From contig CM049322.1 in assembly GCA_026874595.1 (NCBI GenBank), positions 29,763,340 through 29,827,339 of the forward strand: a stretch of 64,000 bases of DNA, written 5' to 3'. The notes beneath the pieces were generated by a model, which searched no databases, was not told where the DNA came from, and saw only the letters and a list, made by a program, of their open reading frames with translations. This DNA comes from Sipunculus nudus (lineage: Eukaryota; Annelida; Sipuncula; Golfingiida; Sipunculidae). Positions 13,691 through 22,428 of the stretch are shown here, in pieces (within the stretch, counting starts at the first letter, position 1; each line of letters begins with the position of its first letter). The position numbers and the translations under genes were made by a program.

Positions 13691-14430
13691 AAAATGACGC
13701 GAAATTGTGTGTGTATGATAATTCATGCCACTGGTGAAAATCAACACTTATTTTGTTATAATTATACTCATACCTTAATTACTCACTGAAAGTGTTTTTG
13801 ACATAACCTAGGGATAAACATGCCTACCACATGAAAGTGAAATGCAATGTTTCATGTTTCAAAATAATTTGTCTTACTTCGTCGGCATTGTTTAGCTTTC
13901 TGACTATATGCTTCAATGTTGCACACAATGAAGAATTAAATCAACTAAATGTCACGTATACCTACACCTTAAAAAATTTTGAGTTCTCTATTTGATATAT
14001 TCTACGGGGTCAAGATTAATTCACTTATATTTCAATTATATTTAAAACCGGCATGTTGTTAATTAACATCGGCGTAAAATAACCGTTACACCAAGGTAGA
14101 TTTTGCCAATCACACATACAGCTGACATACCTTTCACTAAATATTTCTGGGTTTGAAGTTCAGCCTTCAAACAAATACCTATTATTATCTGGAAGTGATC
14201 TATTTCAGCAACGATATCGGTTAGAATGTTTTAAAAGAAGACATTGCTAATGTTATCATATGGTGGTTGAGCTGTTGTACATGCCGCTTGCTAAAATAAG
14301 ACTAAATAAACTGAAAGATAACACTGGTAATCTTTCAGAATGAAGTAATTTTTAATACAATCGACTTACCAGATGACATCATTACCATGCTCAACAATTC
14401 AAAGATTCCCAACAGAACTTTGAAGTCCAT
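1..14430 (-). CDS. Gene A: IgSF receptor, 5' part (gene model, continues past left edge)
   Basis: Minus-strand multi-exon gene. Four coding exons are visible: signal peptide (14,370-14,430), V-type Ig (4,766-5,104), Ig2 (3,012-3,287) and Ig3 (2,621-2,911). All junctions are GT-AG and phase 1, so they join in frame. Bases 1-2,620 correspond to the intron that in the complete paralogue (gene B) separates Ig3 from Ig4; Ig4 and the membrane and tail exons should therefore lie just left of base 1. The first intron is 9.3 kb, most of it a degenerate Ty3/gypsy element. The visible coding part has no stop or frameshift, unlike gene B. Family and topology are inferred from domain pattern; function is not shown by the sequence. 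Confidence 0.85.
1479..1491. repeat. Poly-G tract
   Basis: Short run of G in the gene A intron. It is absent from the matching place in the gene B copy (near 48,585), so it arose or was lost after the duplication. Confidence 0.8.
2621..2911 (-). CDS. Gene A Ig domain 3 exon
   Basis: 291-bp phase 1-1 exon (acceptor atatatcag, donor T|GTGAGT). It encodes an Ig domain with B-strand Cys ([10 protein letters not shown]), C-strand Trp directly followed by Asn-Cys (VQWNCSG), and an unusual F strand with two close cysteines (QLCSCSAW). The extra Cys pair suggests a second disulfide. The frame is intact to the donor, which shows that the gene B copy has lost one base. The exon is the left-most coding exon visible for gene A. 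Confidence 0.88.
3012..3287 (-). CDS. Gene A Ig domain 2 exon
   Basis: 276-bp phase 1-1 exon (acceptor attgatag, donor T|GTGAGT). It encodes one Ig domain with B-strand Cys in AIFTCTPAE, a tyrosine (LQYAFRK) where the C-strand Trp usually sits, and the [11 protein letters not shown] motif of an F strand. About 83% identical to the same exon in gene B (50,163-50,438). It lies 89 bp upstream of the Ig3 exon in transcript order, separated by a 100-bp intron. Confidence 0.9.
3288..4765. other. Gene A intron between V and Ig2 exons
   Basis: About 1.5 kb with no coding signal. The first 130 bases next to the Ig2 exon still match gene B; beyond that it does not. It contains a short AT dinucleotide run near 3,927-3,957 and a plus-strand SINE-like insertion at about 4,150-4,365. 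Confidence 0.7.
4150..4365 (+). mobile_element. tRNA-derived SINE-like element
   Basis: The head reads like a degraded tRNA: a region resembling an A box (gttagggcgctgg), then a B-box-like 'gggttcgcttctc' at about 4,205. It is followed by a GC-richer body ending in 'gcctgccatgg'. The GC content contrasts with the flanking AT-rich intron. I cannot name the family or define exact ends. Confidence 0.5.
4766..5104 (-). CDS. Gene A V-type Ig exon
   Basis: 339-bp phase 1-1 exon (acceptor ttatttag, donor A|GTGAGT). It encodes about 113 residues with the V-set pattern: B-strand Cys in VTCQIN, C-strand Trp in AWERQ, a YVYWP segment, S-D-x-E-H-F before the E strand, and the F-strand Cys in [11 protein letters not shown]. 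It is the same length as the gene B V exon but only about 55% identical by my count. This is the N-terminal, outermost domain and the likely ligand-contact part by analogy with V-type receptors. Confidence 0.88.
5407..5548 (+). repeat. Terminal repeat of gypsy element 1, left copy
   Basis: Matches 12,907-13,048 base for base over most of its length with a constant 7,500-bp offset. Homology stops abruptly at both ends, so the left copy is probably only part of an original LTR. A 'tggcgcagcc' near 5,589 could be the start of a primer-binding site; I cannot match it to a tRNA here. Confidence 0.75.
6391..6433. repeat. (AT)n microsatellite
   Basis: About 21 uninterrupted AT units inside gypsy element 1. 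Confidence 0.95.
6936..7350. repeat. 121-bp tandem repeat with internal two-part structure
   Basis: The phrase 'gggggagccacttgttc' recurs at 6,949, 7,070, 7,191 and 7,312, a period of exactly 121 bp. Each unit consists of two related halves, since 'ggggatgccacttgctc' starts a second half about 66 bp later. Copies are nearly identical. It lies in the leader region of gypsy element 1, upstream of gag. 121 is not a multiple of 3, so the open frames across it are incidental. Confidence 0.92.
7660..8135 (+). pseudogene. gag relic with zinc knuckle (gypsy element 1)
   Basis: The clearest part is a nucleocapsid-type zinc knuckle at 8,086-8,124: Cys-Tyr-Leu-Cys, Gly-Asp-Pro-Asn, His, then Cys. Spacing is CX2CX4HX3C, one residue short of the usual CX2CX4HX4C. 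Upstream sequence to about 7,660 is stop-ridden and only plausibly gag by position. Confidence 0.65.
8240..8880 (+). pseudogene. Protease and linker relic (gypsy element 1)
   Basis: At about 8,248-8,305 the frame reads [13 protein letters not shown], a retropepsin active-site motif with DNG in place of the usual DTG or DSG. This is followed by interrupted sequence and a 97-codon open stretch (8,588-8,878) that occupies the protease-to-RT linker position. Not functional. Confidence 0.6.
9020..9210 (+). pseudogene. Reverse transcriptase N-terminal relic (gypsy element 1)
   Basis: Reads [12 protein letters not shown], then a frame-broken segment ending [14 protein letters not shown], which matches the start of gypsy RT domains (S-x-Y-A-x-P-I-V-x-V-x-K-K-x-G). 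The palm with the YxDD catalytic motif is absent: the sequence jumps within about 130 bases to the region after RT. Confidence 0.65.
9335..9790 (+). pseudogene. RNase H relic (gypsy element 1)
   Basis: Begins with the RT-RNase H junction pattern [17 protein letters not shown], then [19 protein letters not shown], an EIDA segment (normally the first catalytic Asp region), FGACLSQ, and [10 protein letters not shown]. Frameshifts follow. Domain assignment rests on this ordered series of family motifs. Confidence 0.75.
10050..10830 (+). pseudogene. Integrase relic (gypsy element 1)
   Basis: A linker resembling R-L-W-D-R-N is followed by a zinc-binding-type N domain ([17 protein letters not shown] at about 10,285-10,340), then [12 protein letters not shown] with the first catalytic Asp replaced by Asn. 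Next come [33 protein letters not shown] (second catalytic Asp, about 10,648-10,710) and [17 protein letters not shown] (the Glu-containing motif, about 10,740-10,790). Several stops and shifts separate these. Confidence 0.8.
10860..11450 (+). pseudogene. Integrase C-terminal relic (gypsy element 1)
   Basis: Two overlapping short open frames follow the integrase core. Position and a segment after 'ggtatgaagttcaggc' suit the C-terminal host-DNA-binding part of gypsy integrases, but no diagnostic motif is left. Bases 11,450-12,900 carry no coding signal. Confidence 0.4.
11938..12025. repeat. Short tandem repeat, about 29-31 bp unit
   Basis: Three imperfect copies of 'ggtgtctattagaagacgcag' and related text at about 11,938, 11,968 and 11,995, near the 3' end of gypsy element 1. 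Confidence 0.65.
12907..13048 (+). repeat. Terminal repeat of gypsy element 1, right copy
   Basis: Partner of 5,407-5,548. The two copies differ at scattered positions (for example 'tagaatagtgtg' against 'tggaattgtatg'), showing that the insertion is old. Confidence 0.75.
13259..13323. repeat. Poly-G tracts flanking a short A-rich segment
   Basis: Runs of about 9 and 13 G at 13,260 and 13,310, separated by 40 bases. Length-variable and G-quadruplex prone. Confidence 0.8.
13632..13688. repeat. (AT)n microsatellite
   Basis: Interrupted AT array of about 57 bp in intron 1 of gene A. Confidence 0.95.
14370..14430 (-). CDS. Gene A signal-peptide exon
   Basis: ATG at 14,430 opens 20 codons beginning [10 protein letters not shown], a short hydrophobic leader, and the exon ends G|GTAAGT at 14,370 in phase 1. 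That is the phase needed by the V exon at 5,104. A good acceptor (ttcctacag) lies about 8 bases upstream of the ATG, so a non-coding 5' exon probably precedes it; a candidate donor (ttccag|gtaata) is near 14,877, but this is uncertain. The leader does not resemble that of gene B, so the two paralogues differ at their 5' ends. Confidence 0.75.
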
Positions 14431-15084
14431 GTTCTTCCTGTAGGAATGAATGATGAATGTAATGTGTTATTGCGAATATATAAATGTTAAAAAATGTATA
14501 AAGAATGTATTGTTCAACGACGGACTTGTATAATTTTTGTATGAGCAGATACCAGTCTGTGCCAATAAGTTGACCTTTAGGTTACAGGTTACAGGTCACT
14601 TCCGTTTTATAACAACCTGCTTCAGTGAAACCCCTCTGGGGTGGACAGTCACGGGACCGGACAGTTTGTCCATTATAGCGGTGTCCGCCCAAGAGAAGGT
14701 CAGGCCCAGGGGGTCCGGTTGAGGTCACATGCCAGAGTACCAAGAATAGGACTTAATCAACCATGAAAGCCGGTATTTTTCCTTTAATATTTCACCTTAC
14801 ATATATTTTACATGCGGATAACATTTATTGCTACCGGTTGTTGTGCTTAATTTGAATGAGGCTTTAAATATTACCTGGAACATTATCGTTAATTAATTCT
14901 GAGAAAATAATATTCAAACATTGACGGACATCAACAGGACTTACTCGTCTCGACATATATATTTCTGCACTGGGTCCGTAGAATTTCTTAATTACTCACT
15001 CGTTCCGTGTTATTAAAAGAATCGTTTATGTAATAAATTAATTTCTGACATCTCGTTCAAGTTTTCGATGATGATGAAGCGGGG
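14431..15084. other. Upstream region of gene A signal exon
   Basis: No coding exon that I can support. Bases 14,590-14,735 are GC-richer and inverted-repeat-like (gggaccggacagtttgtcc), which looks like a repeat fragment. The true gene A promoter is not identifiable by eye. Confidence 0.5.
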
Positions 15085-15364
15085 ATGTCCGTAAGTGGAG
15101 ACAGAAGTGCCAAGGCAAAATGTTTCCCTCACCAAACAAATCTATATCATGGAAGCAAAACTGACCCCAGTCAGCTAAGGCTCCTGAAAGGGACCAGTGT
15201 CGTACCTAACCACACACGTACAGTGTGTCCAGCTAAAGAAATTGAATGTAATTCCCATACATTCAATTGAGAGTTTTCTCCGTGCTAGTGACTCTAATGT
15301 TAGGTACCGTCGAAATCAATCACACCGCATAGCTACAAGCCATTCATATTGGAAATACTACCAC

Positions 15365-15560
15365 CCAATTCAAAGTGGATACGGCAGCAAAGGGACTGTT
15401 ATACCTGGGATGCTTTATCGGAGCTAAAAGAGCAGCTAGGGCCACTACAGAAACTAGACAAGATGTTGTACTCTGTGTGACGGATAAAATACATACACTG
15501 GGTGAATTGCACACGACCTTGTATAAGGACAGTCATGCTAGTCAACAGGAGTTATAATTA
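15365..15560 (+). pseudogene. Protease-region relic (gypsy element 2)
   Basis: Reads FKVDTAAKG, in the place where gypsy proteases have a DTGA motif. The following 50 codons are open but degenerate. Confidence 0.45.
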
Positions 15561-15679
15561 TCCCAGGTACCGTAACTCGGCTTACCTGCTATACTGAACC
15601 TGTGACTTGTTGCAGAACATACTTCGTTCAAGAGAAATATACAAACATTTTTCTCTGGTCTTGTTATTTTCAACTCACA

Positions 15680-15834
15680 TTGCCACATGAGTATCACATT
15701 GTCTTTGATCCAGCAGCAAAACCACATCCTCTTACCCCAAACGTTAATGCTGGCCTTGAAAATATGAAACAGGCAGAAGTTATATTTCAGATTACAGAAC
15801 TGACTGACTCCTGTACTGCCATGGTGACAGTCTA
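15680..15834 (+). pseudogene. Reverse transcriptase N-terminal relic (gypsy element 2)
   Basis: The frame reads LPHEYHIVFDPAAKPH, then a stretch ending ITELTDSCTAMVTV. This follows the gypsy RT entry pattern (EYHIxLDPxAKPV... T-E-P-T-x-W-V-N-S-M-V-V) residue for residue at the conserved places. The catalytic region does not follow. Confidence 0.75.
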
Positions 15835-16199
15835 GGGACGTTCGTATACGTGCATACCTCACACATCTTAATACCTGTATCACGAGAATTATTCTACTGG
15901 AATTTTGAAATCGTTCAAATTTTTGCACAACTGCATGGAATAAAGGTATTTCCCACAAACAATGGTAGCTTTTTGCTAATTCTCTTATCGCAAAGATCCA
16001 GAAAACTCTTTCCATATTGGAATTAATATTTAAGAGACTGCGTTGCCGGATCTCATCAGAAAATGAAACATGTACAAAAGAAGTAATACAGAGAAACACT
16101 TCAAGGCTAGAAATAGACAGATGATACATTTGTCTCTTTGCGTTACACAAATAGAACATGAGAGTGGCGTCAATTTATCTTCAAGGGTTGGGGAGGGGT

Positions 16200-16232
16200 G
16201 ACTCGCACACGCGCGCGCACACACACACACAC
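16200..16232. repeat. (CA)n microsatellite
   Basis: Alternating C-A and C-G dinucleotides, within gypsy element 2. Confidence 0.85.
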
Positions 16233-16334
16233 AAACACATATAAATGACTCATTTCTGTATTAGCAAAACCTAGGGACAATAACAACTCAGCAATTGCTA
16301 ACTTAAATAGCCTAGGAACAGTACTTCATCAGAC

Positions 16335-16460
16335 ACAAAGTGATGGCAATCTAGCTCCCAGGGTGTATGCTTCCTGATCTATAACTGACATAGAGCAGCG
16401 ATATGCCTTATTGAAAAAAAGAGGCTCTAGACGTCACCTATGCGTGTGAGAAGTTTTACC
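16335..16460 (+). pseudogene. RNase H fragment (gypsy element 2)
   Basis: APRVYAS, a stop, then SITDIEQRYALLKK, then after a one-base shift ALDVTYACEKFYQG. These match the RNase H motif pattern (P-V-x-Y-A-S-R-x-L-T-x-x-E-x-x-Y-A-x-x-E-K-E-x-L-A). One stop and one frameshift are visible. Confidence 0.7.
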
Positions 16461-16524
16461 AAGGTCATCCTGGCTAGCCCAAAGAAAAGTCATCTGGGCA
16501 TCACCAGATGTAGAGAAAGAATAA

Positions 16525-17025
16525 AGAGCAATGATGGTGGCCTGGTATAGGCAGAGATATCGAACAGACAATGCGCAATTGTGTAAATTGCTTGAAAGAG
16601 CAGAACCTTGTAATCCCTCAGCGTTACCAGACAGCCCATGGCAAGTCCTTCTATCCTATACATGCAAATTAGATGGAGAGAAATACCGGGTGGTAATTGA
16701 CTATTTTTCCAGATACGTTAACATGGCTGTATCCCAGTCATCTGCATCAGATAGTTTAAAAGCTCATCTGAAGTTCTCTTTCGCTCTACATGGCACCTTT
16801 GCACAGGGGTCCGGATTAATTCTACATACAAATAGTCCATATGTCCCCTTTGCAGCGAGGCAGAATGGTCGTTTCAGCCGTTCAAGAATATTCTTTAAAA
16901 GAACAGTGACCGCATCTCGCCACCTTAACACATTGGTCCACTTCGCTATATGAAGAATACAGCCTAGCATACTAACTCATAGACGTAAGCTGCCTACCAC
17001 GGTGCCATCATATCCCATGATTTGC
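16525..17025 (+). pseudogene. Integrase relic (gypsy element 2)
   Basis: A 140-codon open frame contains DSPWQ, then YRVVIDYFSRYVNMA (first Asp region), LKFSFALHGTFAQG, LHTNSPYVPFAARQNGRFSR (in the place of the S-P-Y-x-P-Q-S-N-G-x-A-E-R motif). It ends with PSILTHRRKLPTTVP, the usual L-x-x-R-R-L-R-T-x-x-P end. Second catalytic motif degraded. Dead copy. Confidence 0.78.
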
Positions 17026-17189
17026 TAAACAAATCACAGTTAATTTTGTGTTAATTTGAATACCATGAAGAGCAACACTGCAATTGAAACAGGAGACACA
17101 GAGCTTAAAGGATTCTCAACGTTGAGTGTTGGGGAATTTTGTGAGGATCAAATATAACTGCAAAACGCCGTGTTTTTTAATTTCTCACC

Positions 17190-17280
17190 ATTTTCAGATT
17201 AAAGTACCAGCGGGGTTTGGACCCCTTAGCTCCGAAGTCCAACGTCTTAATCATTAGGCTAATGATTAAATGAATTCTTA
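17190..17280 (-). mobile_element. tRNA-like SINE fragment
   Basis: On the minus strand: an A-box-like 'tagcctaatgattaagacg', a TTCGG turn, then a B-box-like 'gggtccaaaccccgc'. The arms no longer pair like a functional tRNA, so this is most likely a SINE head. Confidence 0.5.
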
Positions 17281-17474
17281 TTACGGGTAGCATGGACTGC
17301 CTTGCATTTGCTAAACATTTTTTCCATGGTTTGGTTATCCATAGATAGAGAATTATACAGCAACTTAAACTTACAAAAAGAATTAATAGAATTATGAAAT
17401 TAATCAATATGGCAGATAAAAACTATCGATGTGTCTCATTATTTCTATATTATGACCCAGATCACAAAACTAAA

Positions 17475-17482
17475 GGAAGGTA
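17475..17482 (+). repeat. 8-bp target-site duplication, left
   Basis: ggaaggta, repeated at 18,035-18,042 directly outside the terminal inverted repeats of the element between them. Confidence 0.8.
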
Positions 17483-18034
17483 ACGCGACTGAAGCTGAAC
17501 CGATATTTGATATTCAATAGTCGCATGCGAATATCAATTATCACAAAAATCAGCGGCATTCGATAATCACCATCAAAACTGGGCACATCTGGTCAACGTT
17601 GATTCATCTCATATAGTTCATACATATGAGGCCAATGATGGGCCACGGCCTTAGATAATCGCGTGTCAATTGCACGCACACAAGCGACATTTGCATGCTA
17701 ATATCGATGATCACACAATTCAGCGACATTCGATATTCGACTGCGAAATTCCGGAAACTATCGGCTCCCGCCCAATCCGACACCTTGCCAACATGGGTTC
17801 ACCTTGTAGGCTATAGTTTATACATATTACAGCAATAATGGACCTTGACCTTAGATATTCGAACGCCAATATCACAAAGACAAGCGACATTCGCATGCGA
17901 ATATCTAATTCGACACAAATTTATGTTTTTTTGGTGATATTCGCATGTGAATGTCGAATATCCCTGATTTAAGTGATATTCGATATTCGCATTCGAATAT
18001 CGAGTAAGGAATATCGGTCAGCTTCAGTCCCGTA
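17483..18034. mobile_element. 552-bp inverted-repeat element, hAT-like MITE
   Basis: The left end reads acgcgactgaagctgaacc; the right end reads, reversed, tacgggactgaagctgacc, giving terminal inverted repeats of about 19 bp with few mismatches. Both flanks carry ggaaggta, an exact 8-bp target duplication, which is the size made by hAT transposases. The interior is built of imperfect inverted words around 'cgcatgcgaatatc'. No open frame, so non-autonomous. Confidence 0.82.
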
Positions 18035-18042
18035 GGAAGGTA
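18035..18042 (+). repeat. 8-bp target-site duplication, right
   Basis: ggaaggta, matching 17,475-17,482. Confidence 0.8.
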
Positions 18043-18259
18043 CCACTTCTAAATGGACCAACATGAATAGTAATTAATTCAATAGTCAAAGTCTCATTTT
18101 CGAGAAAATAGTTACATGGATCAACTGAATCAGTTTGAGAAAATGGTTATCATTTGTGGAAATCGCAAATTAACTGCTTGTTGTAGCTCACGGGTCACTT
18201 AAGATTTTTTTTGCATTTTCACGTATTACATGCAGATGTTTATTGAATAAGAAATTTAA

Positions 18260-18665
18260 AACAAGAGCATCGCAATGCGGAGCATCCCCACGCACGGGAG
18301 CATAACTGAACTGAGCAGATTACACAGTGTGAAAATCAGGCAGGCCGCTCTGTGACAGTGGCCTTTGACCTCAAGACCTTAAAATTAATAGGTTTCTTCA
18401 CCTGTGGGTGAGTGAGCGATATGTAAAAGATGAAATGTTTTCGTCAAACAGTTTGGCTTAAAATGTGCTCACAAGCTTTTAAAGAAGTGAATCCTCTGGC
18501 ATTGACCTGTGACCCCGCGACCTTGATATCAATAGGATTCTTGATTTAAATGTGGGTGAGCCATAAGATGAAAGGATTTGGCCAAACAGTTTGGTTCAAC
18601 AAGGTTTGGCCCAAATGTCAAATCCGGACAGACAGTCGGACGGAAAGACATACGAAAGGAGGCGT
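18260..18665 (+). repeat. Dispersed repeat with GACC-type words
   Basis: Two related halves: 'ctttgacctcaagacc' with 'aataggtttcttcacctgtg' (about 18,360) and 'tgacctgtgaccccgcgacc' with 'aataggattcttgatt' (about 18,500). It ends 'ggacagacagtcggacgga', a tail style seen again at 28,430. An ancient transposon family is likely; the type is unclear. Confidence 0.55.
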
Positions 18666-18669
18666 TTAA

Positions 18670-20900
18670 ATTTTAATTTAAGTTTAAATACCATTCAGGC
18701 AGACTGGAAATCGTCTCATTATGTTAACATTTCTCTCCATGGTCTAAAATCATCAGAATGTATCCCAATGAGATAAGCAAATTTGTAAATTATGTCGATG
18801 TATATGTATTTGTTAGTCATACCTTAAGATAAAATAAAAACACGCACAGCCGACAGGTAGAGCCAACAGTTACAGGGCCTTAGCCAAGATTTTGAGAAGT
18901 TGCGACGTTCATGCGTGTCAGCTGAGATTAAAATTCTGGAATTTTTTAATACCTGTCAAGAAATGAGCCCAGGTCATAAACATTCTTGGAAAACATTTAA
19001 AATAAAGAAACAAATGGTTTCCAAATTATAATTAAAAAAAGTCTGAAAAATTCAAAAATTCAGTTATAAAATTTGAACATTTCAATTCTGTAATATTTCT
19101 TATGGAATCCATGGTTTCTTTAACTCTAATTATTTCAGGAGAAATTCAGGAATAATATCCCGGGAATATGTTTCTTTTCATCTATAAATTGTTGCAGATG
19201 AAAGAATACATCAATAAATTCTGATGTAAACATGACCAATTGCACTAGCGGATATATAGTGTATGGAATTAGAGGAAACCCTTTCATCAGTGTTACATGC
19301 TGGTGGGTTGAGGAGGAGGGCGCCAAACCCATAAGGCGAGCTGTGCCTTCGCTCCGCATCGATGATGAGTCACGATACCAATTTTCAGAACAAATCATGA
19401 GTGGATTTAATTTGCAAATATATTAACGAAAAATCAGCAGCTACAGACAGAATAATTTTGCTTTTTGCATATGAATTTTAACCCTTAGAAATGAGTATTT
19501 CCTTGAATCTTGACTGTTAGAAATGAGTATTACTTTGGAACAAGATAATTATTTTAATAAACAATAAAATCATAACAGTTCAACGCTTTTACAAATGAGC
19601 TATTTTTGTTTCGTTTGGATTAAGTTAATTAAAAACATACCATGTTTATGTACATACTCCTGAGAATAGCTTATTTATGCGAGTTTGCGTTGAACAATTG
19701 AAAACCTCTCAATTTGTATGAGTAGCGCCAGTGGTATTTATTGTTTTAAACGAGAAGTTTACTGGTTTAAACGAGAGAATATCACATGATAACAGCAATG
19801 TGTGTGCACCTGTCTTCCAAATGACAACCTTTTACTCAGAACATTTTAAAAATGTAACTCAGAACATTTTAAAAATGTAATTTACTTTATCCCTACCTGG
19901 TGTAGGCCGTAGCCTAGGGGTTAAGGCGTTGTACTCCCACTGTTGATTTAATAGAATAATGGTGAAATCTCGTTGATCCTCTTAGTCTTAGCGACAAGTT
20001 ATGACTTTCAGATAATTCCTTACCATCTGTATGTAAAACCTGAAATTTAGAAGCTTGATAATAAAATATTCTTATCGAATGAATATCTTCATCTGCATTC
20101 AACAGACAGTGCAACAAAGCCATTGACCTATCCTTTAAATAAACTTATCCCTACCTCAGTCCTCATTTGTCCATAAAAGTTAAATAAAATCATTTATACA
20201 GCTTAATATTTAAGTTATTCCCAGGTTGCAAAATATATGTGTGGCACATTTGAACATTCATATGGCAAACAGACCATTTTTTAATCGACGTTGTTATGCA
20301 CCTCAGTGATAGAGAGGTTTGATAACATTTATAAATATATATCGCCAGCGATATGGCATGCCGATTAACTGTCCTACTGCACATATCATCGTGAAAACTA
20401 TCACTTTCCTCTCTCTGAGTCTTTGGATAAAATGAAAGGCTTTTTCAAATCGGAGATTTTCGAGTTACGTTGAACTGAGTTCTACATTCGCCCCTGCTAG
20501 ATTTAACATTAGTTTATACGATAACCAAAATGCTTAAATGGATGTTTAAATTAAGTTTGGATTATTTTGGATCGAATATATATCTCAAATTGCTCAGAAA
20601 GAATACACGATAACACACGATGTTCAAAGAGAAATTTAGGTAACATTTTGCTGGATATACAAATGCAGTGCTGTGAATTTATGAACGCTCTGTATGGTAC
20701 ATCGACTGTTGCTATGAAACATCCGTTTTGCATGATTGACGGGTTTTTAAATAAGATTTTTTTTACCGTGTCAGGATCAAAATACCTTATCTGAGATTTC
20801 TGGATAATAATATTGAGCATGGTACACGTTTACAATTAATTGTATATATTGAAGATTTAAAAGAGAGCGACTCCTAAGCGTATCCACTGTACCAATTTGT
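18670..20900. other. No gene recognised
   Basis: AT-rich sequence without convincing exons. At 19,900-19,990 a tRNA-like word string (gtagcctaggggttaaggcg) suggests an old SINE head. A duplicated phrase 'ctcagaacattttaaaaatg' occurs at 19,835 and 19,858. Confidence 0.5.
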
Positions 20901-20906
20901 AATGAT

Positions 20907-20943
20907 ATTATATATATATAATTATATATAATTATATATATAT
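20907..20943. repeat. (AT)n with ATTATATA interruptions
   Basis: AT-dinucleotide tract immediately left of the CAGGG-ended element at about 20,946. Confidence 0.9.
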
Positions 20944-20945
20944 TA

Positions 20946-21130
20946 CAGGGATGGGGTAAAAGTAATATGTAATATTTGTAGTAATATAAATTTTCAGGTT
21001 TTCAAAGTAACAGTAATAGTAATAGACAAGAAATTTTAACCTGTAATAGTAATTCTAATAGTTATAGTAATAGTAATAGAACGCTAAGTAATAAAAAATA
21101 GCTATAATTTTAACTATTACAACCCTTGAT
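20946..21130. mobile_element. Short hAT-like non-autonomous element (tentative)
   Basis: Begins cagggatggggtaaaagtaa and ends with a segment whose reverse complement starts caagggttgtaatagtta. CAGGG termini are common in hAT elements. The interior is a degenerate AATAGT repeat. No clear 8-bp target duplication. Confidence 0.45.
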
Positions 21131-22116
21131 TAAAGATATATTAAGAATGCAGCCTTGTTTGATTATATTGAAACATAGGAAAAAGCTTATGTTGTAGTGT
21201 GAATAGTGCATTCTAGATGCTGTCATGCTCCATTAAGCACTAGGCTTGACTGGGCTTGGTCAGTTTACACATTGTGTGGGGCAAGTTATTGTCACATGAA
21301 GCCAGATAGTGCTGCTGCAGTGCTGCTGAAGTTTGAGAACTTCAGAGGTTGACAGTCTTATAGTCAAAACCTCTTATGAGGTCTGATGCCACAGAGAGTG
21401 AATAAGGCCTAGTTTGCGCTCAACAGTATTGCAGTCCGAGTGCAATTGCTTATACAAATCTTACTGAATGTATTTAAAAAATCTAATATTTATCATGTGC
21501 TCAAAAAACCTGCTCAAGATAAATTAAAGTGGACTAACCAAACGAGATATCATAAATTGGTTTAAGACACGAAATTCACGGACTCCTGTGTTTAGATGAA
21601 CATGAATAGGTTGTATTTGAATGATACAAGCAAGAAGGACTATCTGCAGATTGTATATTTTATCATTAAAAGATATACAGATATAGATGTATATATTACC
21701 AAGTTTATGTTTTGTTGAACAGGTACTGCTAGTATTTAATTATACTAAATTGCACCAAACATTACTTTAATATTATTTTGTGTTTCATGATAATTCAAAC
21801 CTTTCTCTATTTTACACCGTGCTTAAAATGAAATTTTTTTATTTAATTTTATTTTTGTTGAAGATTGTGTGAAATGAATAATTAAATGTAAAAGATAGTG
21901 TCTTTAACCAAGGTGAATATGAATATACCGGAACTGGGTTTTATGTTGGACTGATCAAGAACTGGCTGGAAATAATGCTGAACATAGCCGAATTGTGCCC
22001 ATTAATTGAAAGAGAAAGCTCATTTATACTAAACGATTTAAAACTATTTAATTTCATTTTTAATTAAGGACAACAATTACAAAAGTTTAAATATAGGAAC
22101 ATGTAAAAGTTTCACC
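21131..22116. other. No gene recognised
   Basis: AT-rich intergenic sequence; a short 'gctgctgcagtgctgctg' run at about 21,311 is the only compositional oddity. Confidence 0.5.
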
Positions 22117-22356
22117 TACAGGGGTGGGATAATGTAGGGGATATGTTGATATTACTATTTGAAAGTAAAGTAAAAGTTATAGTAAAAGTAATAGTAATAG
22201 TAATAGTAATAGTAATAGTAATAGTAATAAAAATAGTAAAAGTAATAGTAATAGAAGCCAAGTAATACTAATGATTATAGTAATAGGTGAAAAATATTTT
22301 AATAGAAATATTAATAGTAATAGTAACAAACCCCTTGTAATAGGACCCAACCCTGA
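22117..22356. mobile_element. Second CAGGG-ended element with (AATAGT)n core
   Basis: Left end caggggtgggataatg; right end reversed cagggttgggtcctatt. It shares its design and hexamer interior (about 22,180-22,270, near-perfect taatag repeats) with 20,946-21,130. Target duplication not seen. Confidence 0.5.
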
Positions 22357-22376
22357 TACATATCTATTGATATATT

Positions 22377-22378
<2 letters not shown>

Positions 22379-22426
<48 letters not shown>
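22379..22426. repeat. (AT)n microsatellite
   Basis: About 24 AT units. The open frames running across it are artefacts. Confidence 0.95.

Positions 22427-22428
<2 letters not shown>

Larger units (their letters stand above)
5105..14369. other. Gene A intron 1
   Basis: A 9.3-kb intron between the signal-peptide and V exons, against 2.2 kb in gene B. The difference is explained by the gypsy insertion (about 5.4-13.05 kb). The remaining 13,060-14,369 has an AT dinucleotide array at 13,632-13,688, G-rich runs at 13,259-13,323, and otherwise nothing that I can assign. Confidence 0.75.
15085..17030 (+). mobile_element. Degenerate Ty3/gypsy retrotransposon 2
   Basis: Plus-strand relics in canonical order: a protease-like DTA motif, the RT start, part of RNase H, and integrase. 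Most of RT and the RNase H N-terminus are deleted. No LTRs were recognised. It is more diverged from element 1 than two copies of one family would be: RT-start wording (EYHI..DPAAKP) and integrase wording (VVIDYFSR) mark a different gypsy lineage. Confidence 0.75.

Noticed and set aside
15542-16159. Longest open frame in the window, 205 codons on the minus strand
   Set aside because: It is antisense to the gypsy element 2 RT relic, has no domain pattern or codon regularity, and is best explained by chance.
17190-17280. Possible tRNA gene
   Set aside because: A- and B-box-like words are present, but acceptor and anticodon stems do not pair; treated as a SINE fragment.
19135-19426. Overlapping frames on both strands, one with a CWWVEEEG word that loosely recalls an Ig strand
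   Set aside because: No second half of an Ig domain, no phase 1 splice sites in register, and the opposite frame is equally open.
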